NCBI GenBank assembly: GCA_013397455.1
Contig: VYZB01000275.1
Coordinates: forward strand, 545,978-609,977
Reading direction: 5' to 3'
DNA length: 64,000 nucleotides
Source: Crotophaga sulcirostris
Taxonomy: Eukaryota; Chordata; Aves; Cuculiformes; Crotophagidae
In this document: positions 1 through 13,970 of the stretch, one piece after another
How positions within the stretch are numbered: position 1 is the first letter of the stretch
Layout: the number at the start of each line of letters is the position of its first letter
Translations under genes and position numbers: made by a program
Notes under the pieces: model-generated
What the model was told of the DNA's origin: nothing
Seen by the model: only the letters and a program-made list of their open reading frames with translations
Database searches by the model: none

Positions 1-326
1 AAAATAAATATATATATTATTTTTTTTTTCCCTAAATGAGAGCTGGTATTTCTTTTATTACCTCCTTTGCAATATTTCTGCCTGCTTCATTATCATGCAC
101 TGGGCATGGAATAAGCATGGAAAAAGCTCAGGGAGACTCCATATTAGAGCTAGTGCCCTAAATACCACTTTAATTTCCACTTAGCCTATGTAAATAGTTA
201 CTAATGCTCTACCTAGCCTTTGCCACTTGAAGATGTTTAAAAATATCTAAATACTCCCGTATGTGGGATTGCACATATATTCTTAACGTTTAGCGGGGGG
301 CCAGCATCGACTACTCTTTTCAGAGA

Positions 327-365
327 CAAACACACAGCGACACACGCACACACGCACATACACAC
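327..365. repeat. Imperfect (CA)n simple repeat
   Basis: A run of CA dinucleotides interrupted by single bases (CACACAGCGACACACGCACA and continuing). It is short and degenerate, with no other feature attached. Confidence 0.8.
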
Positions 366-1452
366 CAAATTATGCTAGAATTGGCACCCCGCTTTGAAAA
401 ATGTAGTCTTTTGTTTATTTGCTAGCAGACATTGTAGCATTGAATACATCTTTTGGTCTGACAATGGGACAGCTGAACAATGGTGCTGTCAAACTAGCTT
501 AACGTATGTCTGGCAATGGGGTGGTTTGGGGTTCTTTTTTTCTTCCCTTTTCTCAGCCCCTTTTTCATTTCCCTTAGTCGTTTTTTTTTATATACGGTAG
601 AATATGAAGTGTATTTCCTATTTTGCGATGGTCGTTTAATTTGATATCTGCTGCTAATAGTGAAGGGAGGGGGAGGTTTGCATCTTACAATTATGCCCAT
701 TGCATTAAGTTGGAGATTTATTACTAACCTCTCCTTTAACTGTGGCAAGAAAACTTATTGATTCTGAAAGCTTACAATACTGCTGTCAATCTGGCAAATA
801 CACAGTTGCCAAATGTGCCCTTGCCTGATTTTATGCCTGATCGTATCAACTTTAACTGCTGTTTTGAAGATACTGTTTCTAATTTTGTTTAGGTAATGAA
901 AAATGTAATAAAAATGATAAATCAGATCTCAAAGTGGGAGCCCATGCTACTTTCCATTTTTATAATCCAGCTATTAGCATGCGTTAGAATTTTTAAGGTC
1001 AAGCTGAATAATTTACCTGGATGATTCCTATCCCAAAATCTAACAAATTATTCACATGACATTTCATGAATTATCTTTCAGTTTAGACAGACACAGTTTA
1101 GCATTAACAGTTAACAGTTTTGGGGTTGAATTTGGCAAACTGCTCATATGCCTTATGCATTATGAAAAGAAGATGTTATAAAGCTTTTGAAAAATTTTGA
1201 GTTACTACTTGGACAGCAGCTTGTGTCTTGAATATAATGAATTGTCATCAGTCTGTGGAGTTTCTGAAACTGTTTAAAGTCTTTAAATACTTTACATGTT
1301 AAGGAAATATATCACTTTTAGTAATAATTTTATCATTTTCTGATAGAAAAGAGAGATATTTATCAGTGGCTTCTATTTTTTGCTTAGATCAATTAATTGT
1401 ATGAGGTTCGTGCTTCTTCTTAAACTGGATTCTAGTGCATGATTTATATTGG

Positions 1453-1477
1453 TTCAGGGGTCCAAGAGACCCCTGAA
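1453..1477. other. Perfect 10-bp hairpin followed by an A run
   Basis: TTCAGGGGTC (1453-1462) and GACCCCTGAA (1468-1477) are exact reverse complements separated by the five-base loop CAAGA. An A-rich tract follows within a few bases. The structure is visible in the sequence; any transcript or function is unknown. Confidence 0.55.
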
Positions 1478-3867
1478 TTAAAAAAAAAGAAAAGTCATAA
1501 TGATTTATTGGTAGCGGTCAGAGCTCTCTAAAGCATGTATTTTCAACAAAAAAAAAGTCTTTTATGGGGAGATTCTGAGTACTTGCTATGCTTTTTTGCA
1601 ATTTTTATTGTTGTTGCATCTTCTTCCCTTGTGTGTTGAGATGTTATAAATCAATAGGAAATAGTTTACATGAACAAAAAGGTAATATTGCATAAAATAT
1701 TCTAAAAGCCTAGAGGTTATGGATTATCAGGTAGTACTCCCATGCTGTGTGTTGTGCATAAACATGCAGAAAGCAAGGATGGTGTTTAATATAATGGGAT
1801 CATGCTATAATTCACTTTCTTGGAAGAACTTCTTTCGAGGCAAACATTAACTCATTCACAACTGCTCTGCTCTGCCAGAACTGGAGGGAGGGTATGTTTT
1901 TTTATCAAGTTTTACTCCTTCAGCCTGGGCTTTCTAGCAGCTGCTGCCCTTTGTGAATGGCAATAAAATTAATCCCTCGCTCTCGGTTATATGGAAATGC
2001 CCCCCTTAGTGACTGCCCAGAGTAGAGTGGATGCCACTTTTGCAACAGCCACCACCAGACACCTGGGCAGCATCCCCAATCGACACTTTTAAGGACTAAA
2101 TACTAAAACTGTTTCCTAAGCTCTCTTATCACAGGTGAGTCCATACTAAACTTACAGCAGTTCCTATGTTTTAAGATAAAATGCTGCATAAAATACATAT
2201 ACTACAGGGTTTTGTCTTGGATTGCCAATTACTTTGTTCTTTTCCAACAGTATTTTCTGATATTGCATTCACATCAAAGACTAGTTTTTGAATTATTCTT
2301 TGTGAACCCTGCTAAAATAAGAATTTCTTTATGTGCATATTTACTGAAATATTGCTTTTTGAACCATAACAATTACTATTAACATCAAAGAAGGCGAAGC
2401 AAATCTGTAACAGAAGGCATTTCTTAGCATGCTTTAACAAAAAGTGTTGGCTTTTGAGAGACCATAGGTTTAGAGATCTTATGCATGAACATTGCAGGTG
2501 TCCTTAGCTTTACCTGTTTTGACTCTCAGCCATTCACAAGGCAATGTGGTGCCTTGCAGTTGTCAAACTTGGCAACATCTGTTTCCACAACAGCACTAAG
2601 ACAACTAATTCAGGCTCTGCATGAATTGTTTTTTGCTCTTGCAATGACCAGGTGTAATGCCAAAAAGACTGTCCTCAGTCCTACCTGTCAGACAAGAGCA
2701 GGATAGGTCTGAACCTGGGAACTGGCTTTCCATGCTGCCACAGGAAATGGAAGCGGACTATATTTATTTATTAGGTCTCTATTTTTTTTTCCAGAATTAT
2801 GAATCACAATCTCTAACATCAACATGTTAATATTCGCTTTGTTAAATGAGAATAAAAGTGAAGTGTTTCTGTTATCAAATTTAAGTATATAAGATTGCAA
2901 ACTATACCTTTGGGGCTAAAAAACAAAGGAGAGCATTCAATTAATATTCATATCTAGAAGTTTTACTGCAAGTGTAGATTGTGCTTGAATACTTAAGAAG
3001 TCATTCAGGAGTGAATCAATACTAATTATTGTAATCAGGAGGGTTAATTAGCTGAAGATGCTGCTGATGGAAAGTTCACTGCTTACAGCCCTGAAAACAC
3101 CTAAGTTGATGAAATCTGAAAGCAAGATATCGAAGATGACTTTGTATGGAGAGAAAAGCTTGGCTTTCCTTTCGTATTTCAAGAGTCAGTTGTTCCAAAG
3201 GGGAAGCATGTCTTGTACTTTGTGTTTTGCATGATATTAATTCAGGTAGCATTAGAAGATGCGAGCAAATCTGTCTTGAAGATATTTTGTGGTAGTTTCT
3301 CATTAAATGCAAGTACCATTTTGGATAACCTGTACTGTCTCTGCAGCATTCATTTGTAGATTACCATAAATTAATATGGATAATCTTATGCATTTGAAAT
3401 CTTGTTCCAGCACTGTTATTTGGAACAGTGTTTCGGTTTGGAGGGGTTTTTTTTTGTTGGGTTTGTTTTTTTTACATTTGTGTGTAGGTACAGTGTCTTT
3501 ATATGGTACATGTATATAAATTACCAATGCTATGTATCTAATATACAGGTATACATCTGTGTGCATATGTGCACACGTACACAAATGTACATAAGTTTAA
3601 GCATTTTGTCATTGAGGGTGTTTATTTCTGTAGTCCTGTGCCCTCAAAACTCCCACTCAGCTTCCATCTGCGAAAAAGTATTCAACTACATATAATTCAG
3701 AGGACAGTTATTGAATAAGTAGCTCATGACATTTAAGTTAGATGATAAGGAATAGAGACTGAAAAGAACTAGCTGAAGAAAACCTTTTCTTTTCCCTTAA
3801 CTAGAGCAGTTATGTTTCTTAAAGTCAGCATTCCTGAATTTAAGCAAAATCTAGCTATACAAAACCT

Positions 3868-3890
3868 TTCTCGCAAGTGAATTGCGAGAA
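3868..3890. other. Perfect 9-bp hairpin
   Basis: TTCTCGCAA (3868-3876) and TTGCGAGAA (3882-3890) are exact reverse complements around the loop GTGAA. A T-rich run follows. Short palindromes of this size arise by chance in tens of kilobases, so no function is claimed. Confidence 0.5.
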
Positions 3891-6800
3891 GATTTTTTCC
3901 TTAACTCTGAGTGGTTTGGGTTTTTTCCTCCCTTTTTCCCCTACTTATATTTTTTACATATAACCAAGACAAATATCTGGATGCTTATTCGAGAAAAAAA
4001 AAACCCACCACAACACAAAAAAACCCTCTCAGTCACAAACACACTCACATAAACCCCCCCGAAGTCAAGTGATGCTTACAGAAGAATGAAATTCTGTCTC
4101 AAAACACATCCTTCTTTGCTCTGTAATGACATTAGAGATTATCACGTGCAGGTGCTATTTATCTTTGCAACTGCTTTCCTATGACTGTTTTACTGCTTCC
4201 AACACATTTACTTGTATGTCAGCCATAGAAAAGGTAACTGAAAATGGCAGCTGTTGAGAAAGCATGTCGCCATGCCTGGAATGACATGCATTATCAGGGC
4301 AGCAGGAGTTGCTGGCTCTACAGCCCATTTCTACTTGACCTGCCAAATGATTGGCTGCCTGGGATGGTGATGAATCACTGGAGTTTATGAAACAGGACTG
4401 CTGGCATCCTCACAGAGGAAATAAAAATGAGATTTTTTTTTTTCCTCTAACACTCTTGCTGTGGCAAAAAGCTTTTTGTTTTGTTTTGGTTTGCTTTTGT
4501 GTTATTTCACCCTGCAGCGGAAGCAAATGTGTCAATTAAAGTCACTTTAATGCCATTCTTGGCAAGTTAATGATTCACTGAAGGTTAACTATCTTTATTG
4601 GATGGAAGGGGGCAGGAATCTTCCTAAATTTGGGGTAAATCTTGATAGAGACCCTAATTTTCTCATCCCTCACTCCAGTCTTGAGACTGGGATAGCATAA
4701 CTAGTAGGCAGCTCAAGCAGGATCTAAAAAGGATTTTAGATGTTCTTACACACAACTTTATTTTCTCTTATAGTCTAAAGGTCAGTGACCGTTTCATGGG
4801 CTACTGTCAGACATATCCATGTTCAGGGTTTCTGAACTAATGGATAAATTAATATTTCTGGAAAGCATTGACTCCCAAATTTGCACTCAGTTTCTAGGTG
4901 GTTCGTGAAATTATATTACACATTAAGACCACATTACCGGATTAGGCTCTTACGAGTCGGTGCTTGTAGGAAAGTATTGTAGGTCTGTAAACCTGCCAGT
5001 GCACTGACGAGACTGACACAGTGTGGATCACAAGCTGCCCTGCAAAATGCATCCAAGTAAAAATGATCCTTCTATTTCAATTAAAACACCCAAAATTGTG
5101 TTTAGAGGTGGGGAACGAAGAGAATTACTTGCTTGTCTCTCCATGTAGCGTACACGGTGGCTGATGTGTTAGTCTGCACCTCTTATTCAGGTAGAATAAC
5201 CTAATTTTATGTTAGCTCTCTCTGATTCAAAGGAATAGGGTTACCAACTTAGGAAGTTTTAAATATGGCACTTATACATAGATAATGCTTTCTGTCATTA
5301 CATTAGAGAGGGTTTTTTTTCCAGTCTTACGCTTTGCTGCCTAAGCTTCTTCTCCACTACTTTTGAAAAGCAATTTGCATGCTCACATATGCCATTAGAC
5401 TTTTTCACCTTCCTCCGAATAATTCAGCAGTGGCTGCTGCTGGACACTGGAGAGCCTGCAGCACTCTCGTTATTTAAGGCACAGCTTCCTGACGTCCCTT
5501 ACAAGGCTTCTGAAACAGAGGAGGGCAAACTTTTACCAGTAAGAAGGGTGGCATGGGTAACTGTTCCTCGTGCCCTTCGGTGTGCGAGGGGTAAACACTG
5601 TCCTTGCTCTGGAGTTCCCATGGCAGCAAATCAGCAGGTCATCTTCAAGAGCAGCCATTGAGGATGCCAGACAACAGTCTGTCACTGAGAAGAAAGATAG
5701 AGCAGAGGGTTGGAGTGGGGAAAACCTGATAGAAAACCAGAGGGAGGATGTGGGAATTTACTATCCCTTTTAGACAAACAGAGGAGTGAAGTGAAAAGCA
5801 AGGGCACCTGAACGTAGATCATCTGGAAACTGAACCTTGCAAGTGTAGATAGCTGTGGATGATATGATAGCTGTGCTACAGATTGAATTTAAGATTCAAA
5901 TCCTGTACCTGCTCTCCCTGGAAGCTGCAGGTCAGCATCTGAAGAATTGAGGCCCTCTAGAAAGGAAACGGTGAATTATCAGAAAACTTAAATTCTTAGA
6001 GGCTCGATTTTCAACTGCAACAACCTCTTGGTTTCATTTTCCTTCTCTTCTGCCTAAAAATGATCTATTTTCAGCTAAACTGTGAGGAAGAAGCTCACTC
6101 TGAAGCTTGAGAATTTGCCTGCATCATTTCAGCCCACATTTAATTTTAATGAGAGAGTTATATAACTCCCTTTAAAAATAACAAAACACTAACAGAACTG
6201 CATCGGCAACATCAGGTGTTCTGCAGTACTGCTCCAATGAATCACATGGAGATTTGTCTGTGCACGGCTGATTAACATACATTCAACTCAGTTAACCCCT
6301 CCTCCTGAATACAGCAATCCAAAGTGACCAAAAATTTTGAGCCTTTCCCACACAAGGATGCCAAACTAGATGGCTGCCCTAAGAACCTCATGGTATCAGC
6401 AGTTTGCCCTTACAAAATCATGTTATCAATGTGTTGGAGTATTTAAAAAAGTTGCAGATGAATTATTGTAACTCTACTGAGCTCAAACATTCTATGTTAA
6501 AAATTAAGTTGAGTTAAATGTTTTGCTTTAGGAAAGAAAGCCAATGTCCCTGTTTGTTGTACTAATCCCCAAATCTCCGAAATTGTTAAAAACAGCCCAT
6601 TTAACAGGCAGCTCTGGGAGTAATAAATACACAACTTTATCAGCATGCCTTTTGGAGGGAGAATTTGGGGGGAAAACTGAGTCAGCAATTTTGAGCGTGT
6701 TAAACATCTTAGTTTGGCTGCAGTTCTTGACTTCAGGAAGTCCCTCAGACACTGGTTGCAGGAAAGTGGGACAGATCACAACGCACTTGCAATACTCATG

Positions 6801-9800
6801 CTCTTTCTCTTTGCATCTATCATAAGCCATTATCAGAGGCAAAATCATGGGTGAGGTGGACTTTTTGATCTGACCTATGTGGTAATGCTTACATTATTCT
6901 TTTAGAGGAAAAAAAAAAGACCCCAAAACCAGGCACGGTGCAGTTTTCTGCATGTCTGAATGCCTTACGGTTACTGCAGGAGCCTTTTCCTTCCATCCTT
7001 CGTGTCTGAGGCTTAATGGATTCTGTTTACAGGAAATAATGATTTCAAACAAAGATAGTTACTTTACATATTATCAGGGTGATTGTTATTTTTGAGGAAT
7101 CAGATGTATATTAGGCACTTCATGACCAAATGGAAAAAAAAACAAACCAAAACCTGTGAAATTTCCTACCTTAAAGATGTTACAATTTAGCACAAGGTGA
7201 CATCCAATCATTTGCAGTGAAAAAGAAAGAAAAACATGGTAGAAGTGAACACGAAGGGAACATGGTGGTTAATGTTACGAAGATGCTGCAGTTAGTCAGA
7301 AGTGCAGTAGGTTAATTTAGAAATTCTAATACCCCCCCCTCCCGCCAGGTTTCTTCACATTTTGTTTTAAAAAATCAGTCTGGTTTTGGTTTCCATTACC
7401 CAACCTCTTGCCTTGCTGTTGCCACATTAGAACTTTACACTTGCCTTTGCCTACGGCTTTTGGAGTTGGAGCTGCCCTCCAGCATCGCCTTCTCACCCAG
7501 CCTTTTGCTGTGTTCAGCCCATCCTCACCATCCGTTTCCCTGATCCTGCATTTCTTACAATAACCAGTCTTCCTACTAGCAAAAATCTTCAGAAATCTCA
7601 ATTTTATACAAAATGAGGGAGGATTTTGTGTCTCCTAATAGTTGCTCCTGTGGGTTTGGATGCAGGGGAGAAGTTTTGTCATGGTGGGCTTTTTCCCCTG
7701 CCCTGCGTAAGTGGGGCATTTGCACATTGTGAGGATGGAGCAACACAGATCAGAGCACCAGATGTGTGATTCCTCGTATCCTAAGTAATACAAGATTCTA
7801 CTTTTTCACATGAAGATAATATAATAGTCAAATCCAACAATATTAAGTTCCCTCATCCAGAGTTGTTTGGAAAGGTAGGGGTTTTGACTATAAATAACAT
7901 GCCTCTTATCTAGTAGGAAATCAGGTCCACTCAGTGCGTGCAGTGCCCCAGTTTCTCTCCTGGCTGGGTAGTGGTTGTTGATGGAATCAGTCAGCAGGTG
8001 AGAAGATAAGGTAGTTTAGCAAAAAAGGGGGAAAAAATAGAAAAAACAATCAATGTCTGTTGTCAAGTTGAGATAGGACTGGGTTGACAAAAGCCTTGGT
8101 CTTGTGTCTATATGCACAAGGCACTACACAAAGGCAACATCTACAGATCAATAGTGATGCTCTTCAATAGGGCTGTAAATAAATAACAGGACGGTAAGAC
8201 TTGGTCTTGTAAATATTTACTTGTTACTACTTTACTGTAGCATTTGCTAACTCGAGTGCTGAGTGCATGGACAGCCCAACTGGAGCAAACAGTACTGGGT
8301 AGCTCCTGCTTAGTACTAGCACAATGAAGGATTGGACCCTAGGATGATGATTGACTCTCCCCAGTATTTGCATGCTATTAACAAAGTAGAGTGTTCCTCC
8401 AAATTAAAGTCCCTTCATCACATGTAGCGTCTGCCTTGTGCCATAAAACCTTGCTTAATTGTTTCTGGAAAGATTGAATTATTACCTGCATAATGGAACA
8501 AGGCCTTATACCCACAGTAGGATGAAATCACCTCTTCAGTGGTATAAAATAGGAAGGGAAAAAAAAAAGTGGTGAGTGGGAAGTTTTAGTATAGCAACCA
8601 AGTTTACATAATACCAATGTGCTTCAAATGAAAGCTCTAGAAATGCTTCATTTGAGGTACCTTTCCACAGGGCTAATTTTAAATGACGCTTATTTCTGAA
8701 AATTACTGATTAGCTGCAATAGCCTACGGAATTGGAGGGAGCCTCACAAGCAGCTAAGATTTCAACACTTAAAATTCATTGATTTGCTTTAACCAATAAT
8801 TTAATTTTCTTTTTAAAAAGGTCTTGGTTATGTGCAAAATGTTTTCTTTCTCAAAATAAGATGAAAGAAAGACTGTTGTGTAAATAAAAATATCCTTATT
8901 GAAAGATTAAAGCTTCATAACGCAAAATTTTACTCCAATGTTAGGTCTAACTGGAAAAAGATAGATTTTTTAAAGATAATGAAAATCTTCATGAGTGGTG
9001 AAATGGTGCAGAATTGGGTCCATTACTTTTTACCGCTCAAAAGAAATGCACTGCTTTTTGCTTTCATGGCTTACTGCTTTTACACTGTTCTTTAGGTCTG
9101 CCCAAATGCTTTGTGTGACTTGCACGGTAGTGCTTTGCTCTGCTTTTCTCCCTCTTCCCACCCTGTCCCTCCAGAAGTCTGCTACTAAAAGTTAAGCTGA
9201 TGTCTTTCCTTGCTCTGTTAGAAGCAGGTAGGCTCACGTCCCCACACATGACCTAAACCGTTGTATTTTCTGCTATTAGCCATGCTACTACTTTCAGGCT
9301 CATGGTTTGCCTGTAAGGTTATTTCTTTGTGAAAGACAAGGAACACCTCATTTGCATTCACTAACACTATCTGGACCGGATTTCTTTTTCCTCTTGCATT
9401 AGTGGAAGATCCTGAGCGATTCCACCAAAGTCATCTGAGCCCGGTCCAAATTTACACCGCTGTCGCTGAGCTCTGCTTCTGCTGCCTCTGTTAGAAACTC
9501 GCTTTGATGCCAGAGATAAGCTGAATCCTGAGCATGTTCATTGGCTTAGGGGGGAATAAAGCAGAGGATTTGAACTCTCTTCATACTGCCTTGCAGGCTT
9601 GGGAGAGAGTGAAGTCATTCGGAAACTTTCCCTTGAAGTGCTTCCAACAGTAGCATTTCCTTGGCCCAATACTGGGGGGCAAACTAATTAAAAGAATGGC
9701 AACTAAGGAAAGGGTGAGTAGAGGGTCTGGAAAGGTGACTTCATGTGAGCTCCACGCTGGATTTGTTTGCGGGATCTGGAAGGGAAGGTGGTGTCTGCTT

Positions 9801-12253
9801 CCTTTGTCACTCACTGAATGAAAAGCAGTGACATCAGAGTGAGCTCATACGCTTGACAGCAACCCATAGCTCAACCCCTGTCCTTCTCCAGCTGAACTTG
9901 TTTCTGTGTTTCGGGGGGGGTTTTTTGTGCTCTGAAGAGGTGTTCGGCTTTCAAAGGTTGAGTTCTTTGGAGAAATTGCATACAGCTCTGTGTTTGAAAA
10001 GCTGCTTGAACGGTGACTAATCCGCAAATGCGAGGTGGAATTGCTTCATCTGCCCCGCTTAGATGTATGGAGAAACCAAGGCACAAAGAGTAAATGATGC
10101 AACTGCGGCGGCAAGTGGTGTCTGGGCCTCTGAAACAAGAGGTGGATGGATAGGAGGCGACATTTGTAGCTGGAATAGGATTAAAGCCCGAGAATTGCTG
10201 ATTCCAGATTCCAGGTTCCTTCCTCAAAACTGCCATATGCTCCACCAGCTGAAAAAGCTTAATATCGGTGGGCAGCAATAGCGCAGCAATAATGCAGCTC
10301 CTCTAAGCCGGTGTTTACATCTATTGTCTGATTTATGCTGTGAAAATTAATGCACCTGTATTTGCCATTCCCCCTCCCCACTTCCCTCTGCACTATAATA
10401 ATGGATCAAAGCTTCCATTTTTTCCTTCATTTTTAATAAAAATTGCTATTTTGCACACGTGTGCCGGTCAAGAAATTATCATTTATGTTACAAATAACAG
10501 AGTTGAGCCTGTAACAGAGTGAGAAATGTCCAGGGTTTGGGGTATTGTTTTTCAGCACTTACCCTCTGCGTTCGAGAGTTAATTCATACACAGACACTAC
10601 ATAATTTATGTTTGAGAACTGAATTATTCGAATGCGGTTTCTCCCTATAAGCTTTCCTTGAGTCATATCTTGGTATCTTTTATAGAGTGGGTTTCTTTTT
10701 GCATTTGACCCTGTTCCTGCCTCTAACTTTTAAATGGCAAAAGCAAATGTGCTTTGAAAAGTGTGTTACACTGTAGTTGTTAAATAAAGCAATAACCTAT
10801 GCACTTGTAATGCTTTCTCTATGACCTACTTACATACTACTTCACCCTCCTTATAGTATGATTAAAAGCTGCTTTGAATCCACTATTCCCTCAAGGGATT
10901 TGAGGCTAGAATTTAACAAACTGCTGAGAAGGCTTAAGTCAGTAAGAGGGCTTCCCTACAGCTTCTTCCAGCTAATTCACATGTAATTAAAAGGAAAATA
11001 AATATTTCAAAAGAACATACGTTTTAATGAAGCATTTTTAAGCACTTACACCTTGTAAAATGGAGTAAATTTATAAAGATCTCACTAGTACATATGCAGA
11101 TTTTAAGTAAAATTATTTGTGACCCTCTCCTCCTCCCTGCTTTGCATCCTGTGCAAAATGTGGATTTACTTTTCCATCAGCAGCAGTGGGACTGTGGTCC
11201 TTAAAAGCGCCAAGCTGGTGAGAATGAAGTCCCTTAGATTTAGCACGTACTAAAAAAAATGATGATGAAGAGGTTCAGATCCAGCCACACAGGGTGAAGT
11301 GGGGGTGGAGACTTCCTACTTAAAAGAGTATCTTCATCCTCACTGAGCTGCCTGTTTTTCTTCTGAGCTAAAACCTGCCCCTTCTGCAGTGGCATGATTT
11401 TGAAATTGAAAGTTAATCCAACTCTGCTCTGGGCTGGATTAACCACCATGAAGGCCTCGGATCAAAACCCAGGTGGCTGCATACAGCTGGTGAAAGTTGT
11501 CCCGTTTTCTCCTTTTTATTTCAACTTTGCCCTTGTTTTTTTTTATCTGCCGTACAGTGGATGGGTGGCATAGAGGAATCACCAATAATTTAGTAAAGAG
11601 GGGCCGTAGCTTTGCTTTGTGCACATCTACGTGGAGGTTTTGGTGCCATGGTGATGAGGACAGTATGTGAATGTATAGAACACAGCAGATTAATAACACT
11701 ATAGATATCTGTTCAGGATTGCAGCTGTCCTGCAGGGATTACGCTGAGGGCCAAGTGAACCTTTTCTTTCTTTAGACTTGCAAAGTAGGCAAAAATTTTA
11801 GCAGCCTGAGGGGTTTTTCTTCCTTTTAACTGTTTAAAATGGAAAAGTCGCTCTTAGTGCAGTAAACCGGACTCTGAAAATTTGCCTGGTCTGTATTTTT
11901 ATTATCAAATCAACATTGGTCAAAATTTAAATAAAACTCGGCCTGACTGATAGCATATTTATGCTTTGGTTGACTTGATTTTATTTTAGAACACTTTTCA
12001 GAAAAGTTTAAGTGCAGTAGTTTTAATTTGCTTCCGTTACTTTTTTCAAGCGTTGATTATCCAGAACAAATGAAATTATAAAACCTGGAGAGAGAGGAGA
12101 AGCACACACAATGCAGAAAAACGTTTTGTCTGCCTAGACTGCTCAGATCATCCAGTCATCTTCGTAAATATGTTAATATTCTTTTGCCTGGAGCTGCTTC
12201 GCATTGAAGCAAGTAGGTTTTGGAGATGCAAAGGAAAATTTATACAGATTTTC

Positions 12254-12273
12254 CGGGGGCGGGGAGGGGGGTG
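12254..12273 (+). promoter_or_regulatory. GC box / clustered G-runs
   Basis: A G-dense segment containing GGGGGCGGGG (12255-12264) followed by a run of six Gs. The sequence fits an SP/KLF-type GC box and may support quadruplex formation. It sits about 440 bp before the minisatellite and about 2.3 kb before the CELF2 start codon, in otherwise AT-rich DNA. The motif is seen; activity is inference. Confidence 0.3.
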
Positions 12274-12697
12274 GCTCCAGCTATTTGCCTGTGTGGAATT
12301 TTGTGTGCGTCGTGGTGGGGTCACTTCTGTGTGCTGGATGTGGCCAACTCCAAGTGCAGCAGGGCTGAGAATGGGCTCTTGGCAGGTTACGGATGAGAGG
12401 AAGGATTTGCCATCGTTACTTATTTAAATCCCTATTTTTGATCAGTGAGGACAGTTACTACTAGTCTCTCGTGAGCCAGGAACATCACTTGGAACGTTTC
12501 ACTGCTGCAAAAGTCTGAATGGCAGGAATTTGAGTAGAAAGAGCCTGCACCCAGCAACTCGCCTAAATGTTCCCAGTGCTCCCAGTTTGGCAGTGGCAAC
12601 TGCGCCTTCCTACCATACTGGGAAGAACTGGGTCTGTGCAAACCACTCGTGGAAATGGAAGCAGAGGGTTTTCCACCAGTGCCCCGTTGCAAACTTT

Positions 12698-13970
12698 GTG
12701 GGGGCAGAGGTTCCCCTCTTTATAACATGATGGGTGCTGTGAGCGTGGGGCAGCGGCTCCCCCTCTTATAATGCTGTGGGTGCTGTGAGTGTGGGGTGGT
12801 GGGTCCCCCCTCTATAATGCAATGGGTTCTGTGAGTGTGGGGTGATGGGTCCCCCCTTTATAATTCAATAGGTTCTGTGAGTGTGGGGTGGTGGGTCCCC
12901 CCTTTATAATGCAATGGGTGCTGTGAGTGTGGGGTGATGGGTCGGTCCCCCCTTTATAATGTGATGGGTGCTGTGAGTGTGGGGTGGCGGGTCCTCCCTT
13001 TATAATGCTGTGGGTGCTGTGAGTGTGGGGTGATGGGTCCCCCCTTTATAATGCAATAGGTACTGTGAGTGTGGGCTGATGGGTCCCCCCTTTATAATTC
13101 AATAGGTTCTGTGAGTGTGGGGTGATGGGTCCCCCCTTTATAATGCAATGGGTGCTGTGAGTGTGGGATGGTGGGTCCCCCCTTTATATTGTGATGGGTG
13201 CTGTGACTGTGTGGGGTGATGGGTCGGTCCCCCCTTTATAATGCAATGGGTGCTGTGAGTGTGGGGTGATGGGTCGGTCCCCCCTTTATAATGTGATGGG
13301 TGCTGTGAGCATGGGGTGGCGGGTCCCCCCTTTATAATGCTGTGGGTGCTACGGGCGTGTGGCAGCAGCTCCCCCCCTTATAATGCTGTGGGTGCTGAGT
13401 GTGGGGCAGCAGCTCCCCCTTTATAACGCAGTGAGCGTGGGGCAGCAGCACCCCACTGTAAGCCAATGGGTGCTGCAAGTGTGGGGCTGCAGGACCCCCC
13501 GTTATAATATAACGAGTGCGGGGCAGCAGGACCTCCCCCTTAGAGCTCGATGGGTGCTGTGAGCGAGGGGCAGCAGCTCCCCCCTTTAAAATGCTGTGGG
13601 TGCTATGAGTGTGGGGCAAAAGCTCCCCCATTAAAACGCGGTGAGCGTGGGGCAGCGGCTCCCCACGTTATAATGCGATGGGTGCTGTGAGCGTGCAGCA
13701 GGACCCCCCCTATAGCTCAATGGGTGCTGTGAGCGTGCAGCAGAACCTCCCCTATAGCTCGATGGGTGCTGTGAGCGTGGGGCAGCAGGACCCCCCCTAT
13801 AGCTCGATGGGTGCTGTGAGCGTGGGGCAGCAGGACCCCCCCTATAGCTCGATGGGTGCTGTGAGTGTGGGGCAGCAGGACCCGTCCTTTATAGCTCGAC
13901 GGGTGCTGTGAGCACGGGGATGCAGCCCCCCCCCCCCCTTTACAGCTCGATGGGGCAGCGGCTCCCCCGT
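12698..13970. repeat. GC-rich minisatellite, about 46-bp period, about 27 units
   Basis: A head-to-tail array whose units begin GGGTGCTGTGAG or a close variant. Unit starts fall at 12732, 12778, 12824, 12870, 12916, 12966, 13012, 13058, 13104, 13150, 13196, 13248, 13298, 13344 and 13390, so most are exactly 46 bp, with 50-52 bp variants where GGTC is duplicated. Units from about 13680 run 42, 42, 45, 45 and 47 bp. Distal units carry a C6 run followed by TTTATAATGCAAT. Proximal units instead carry CAGCAGGAC and TATAGCTCGAT, so two sequence subtypes occupy opposite ends. Short open frames through the array, such as a repeated MGAVSV peptide at 13678-13911, arise because proximal units are multiples of three; I do not regard them as genes. 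The array ends directly at the CELF2 promoter interval. Confidence 0.95.

Larger units (their letters stand above)
1..12697. other. Upstream noncoding sequence, no gene supported
   Basis: This AT-rich stretch precedes the CELF2 alternative promoter. Open frames here are short, occur on both strands and show no recognisable domain, splice structure or family resemblance, so I call no gene. It could be intergenic, or intronic to a CELF2 transcript starting farther upstream; the window cannot decide. Contents I can point to are a CA-rich tract near 330, two perfect hairpins (1453-1477 and 3868-3890), several short A, T and C runs (for example near 3990-4060 and 7329), and a G-rich GC box near 12255. 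No interspersed repeat family was recognised in it. Confidence 0.6.

Noticed and set aside
13678..13911. Open frame encoding tandem MGAVSV-QQDPPYSS peptides
   Set aside because: It is a by-product of minisatellite units whose lengths are multiples of three; it begins and ends inside the array and has no independent coding signal.
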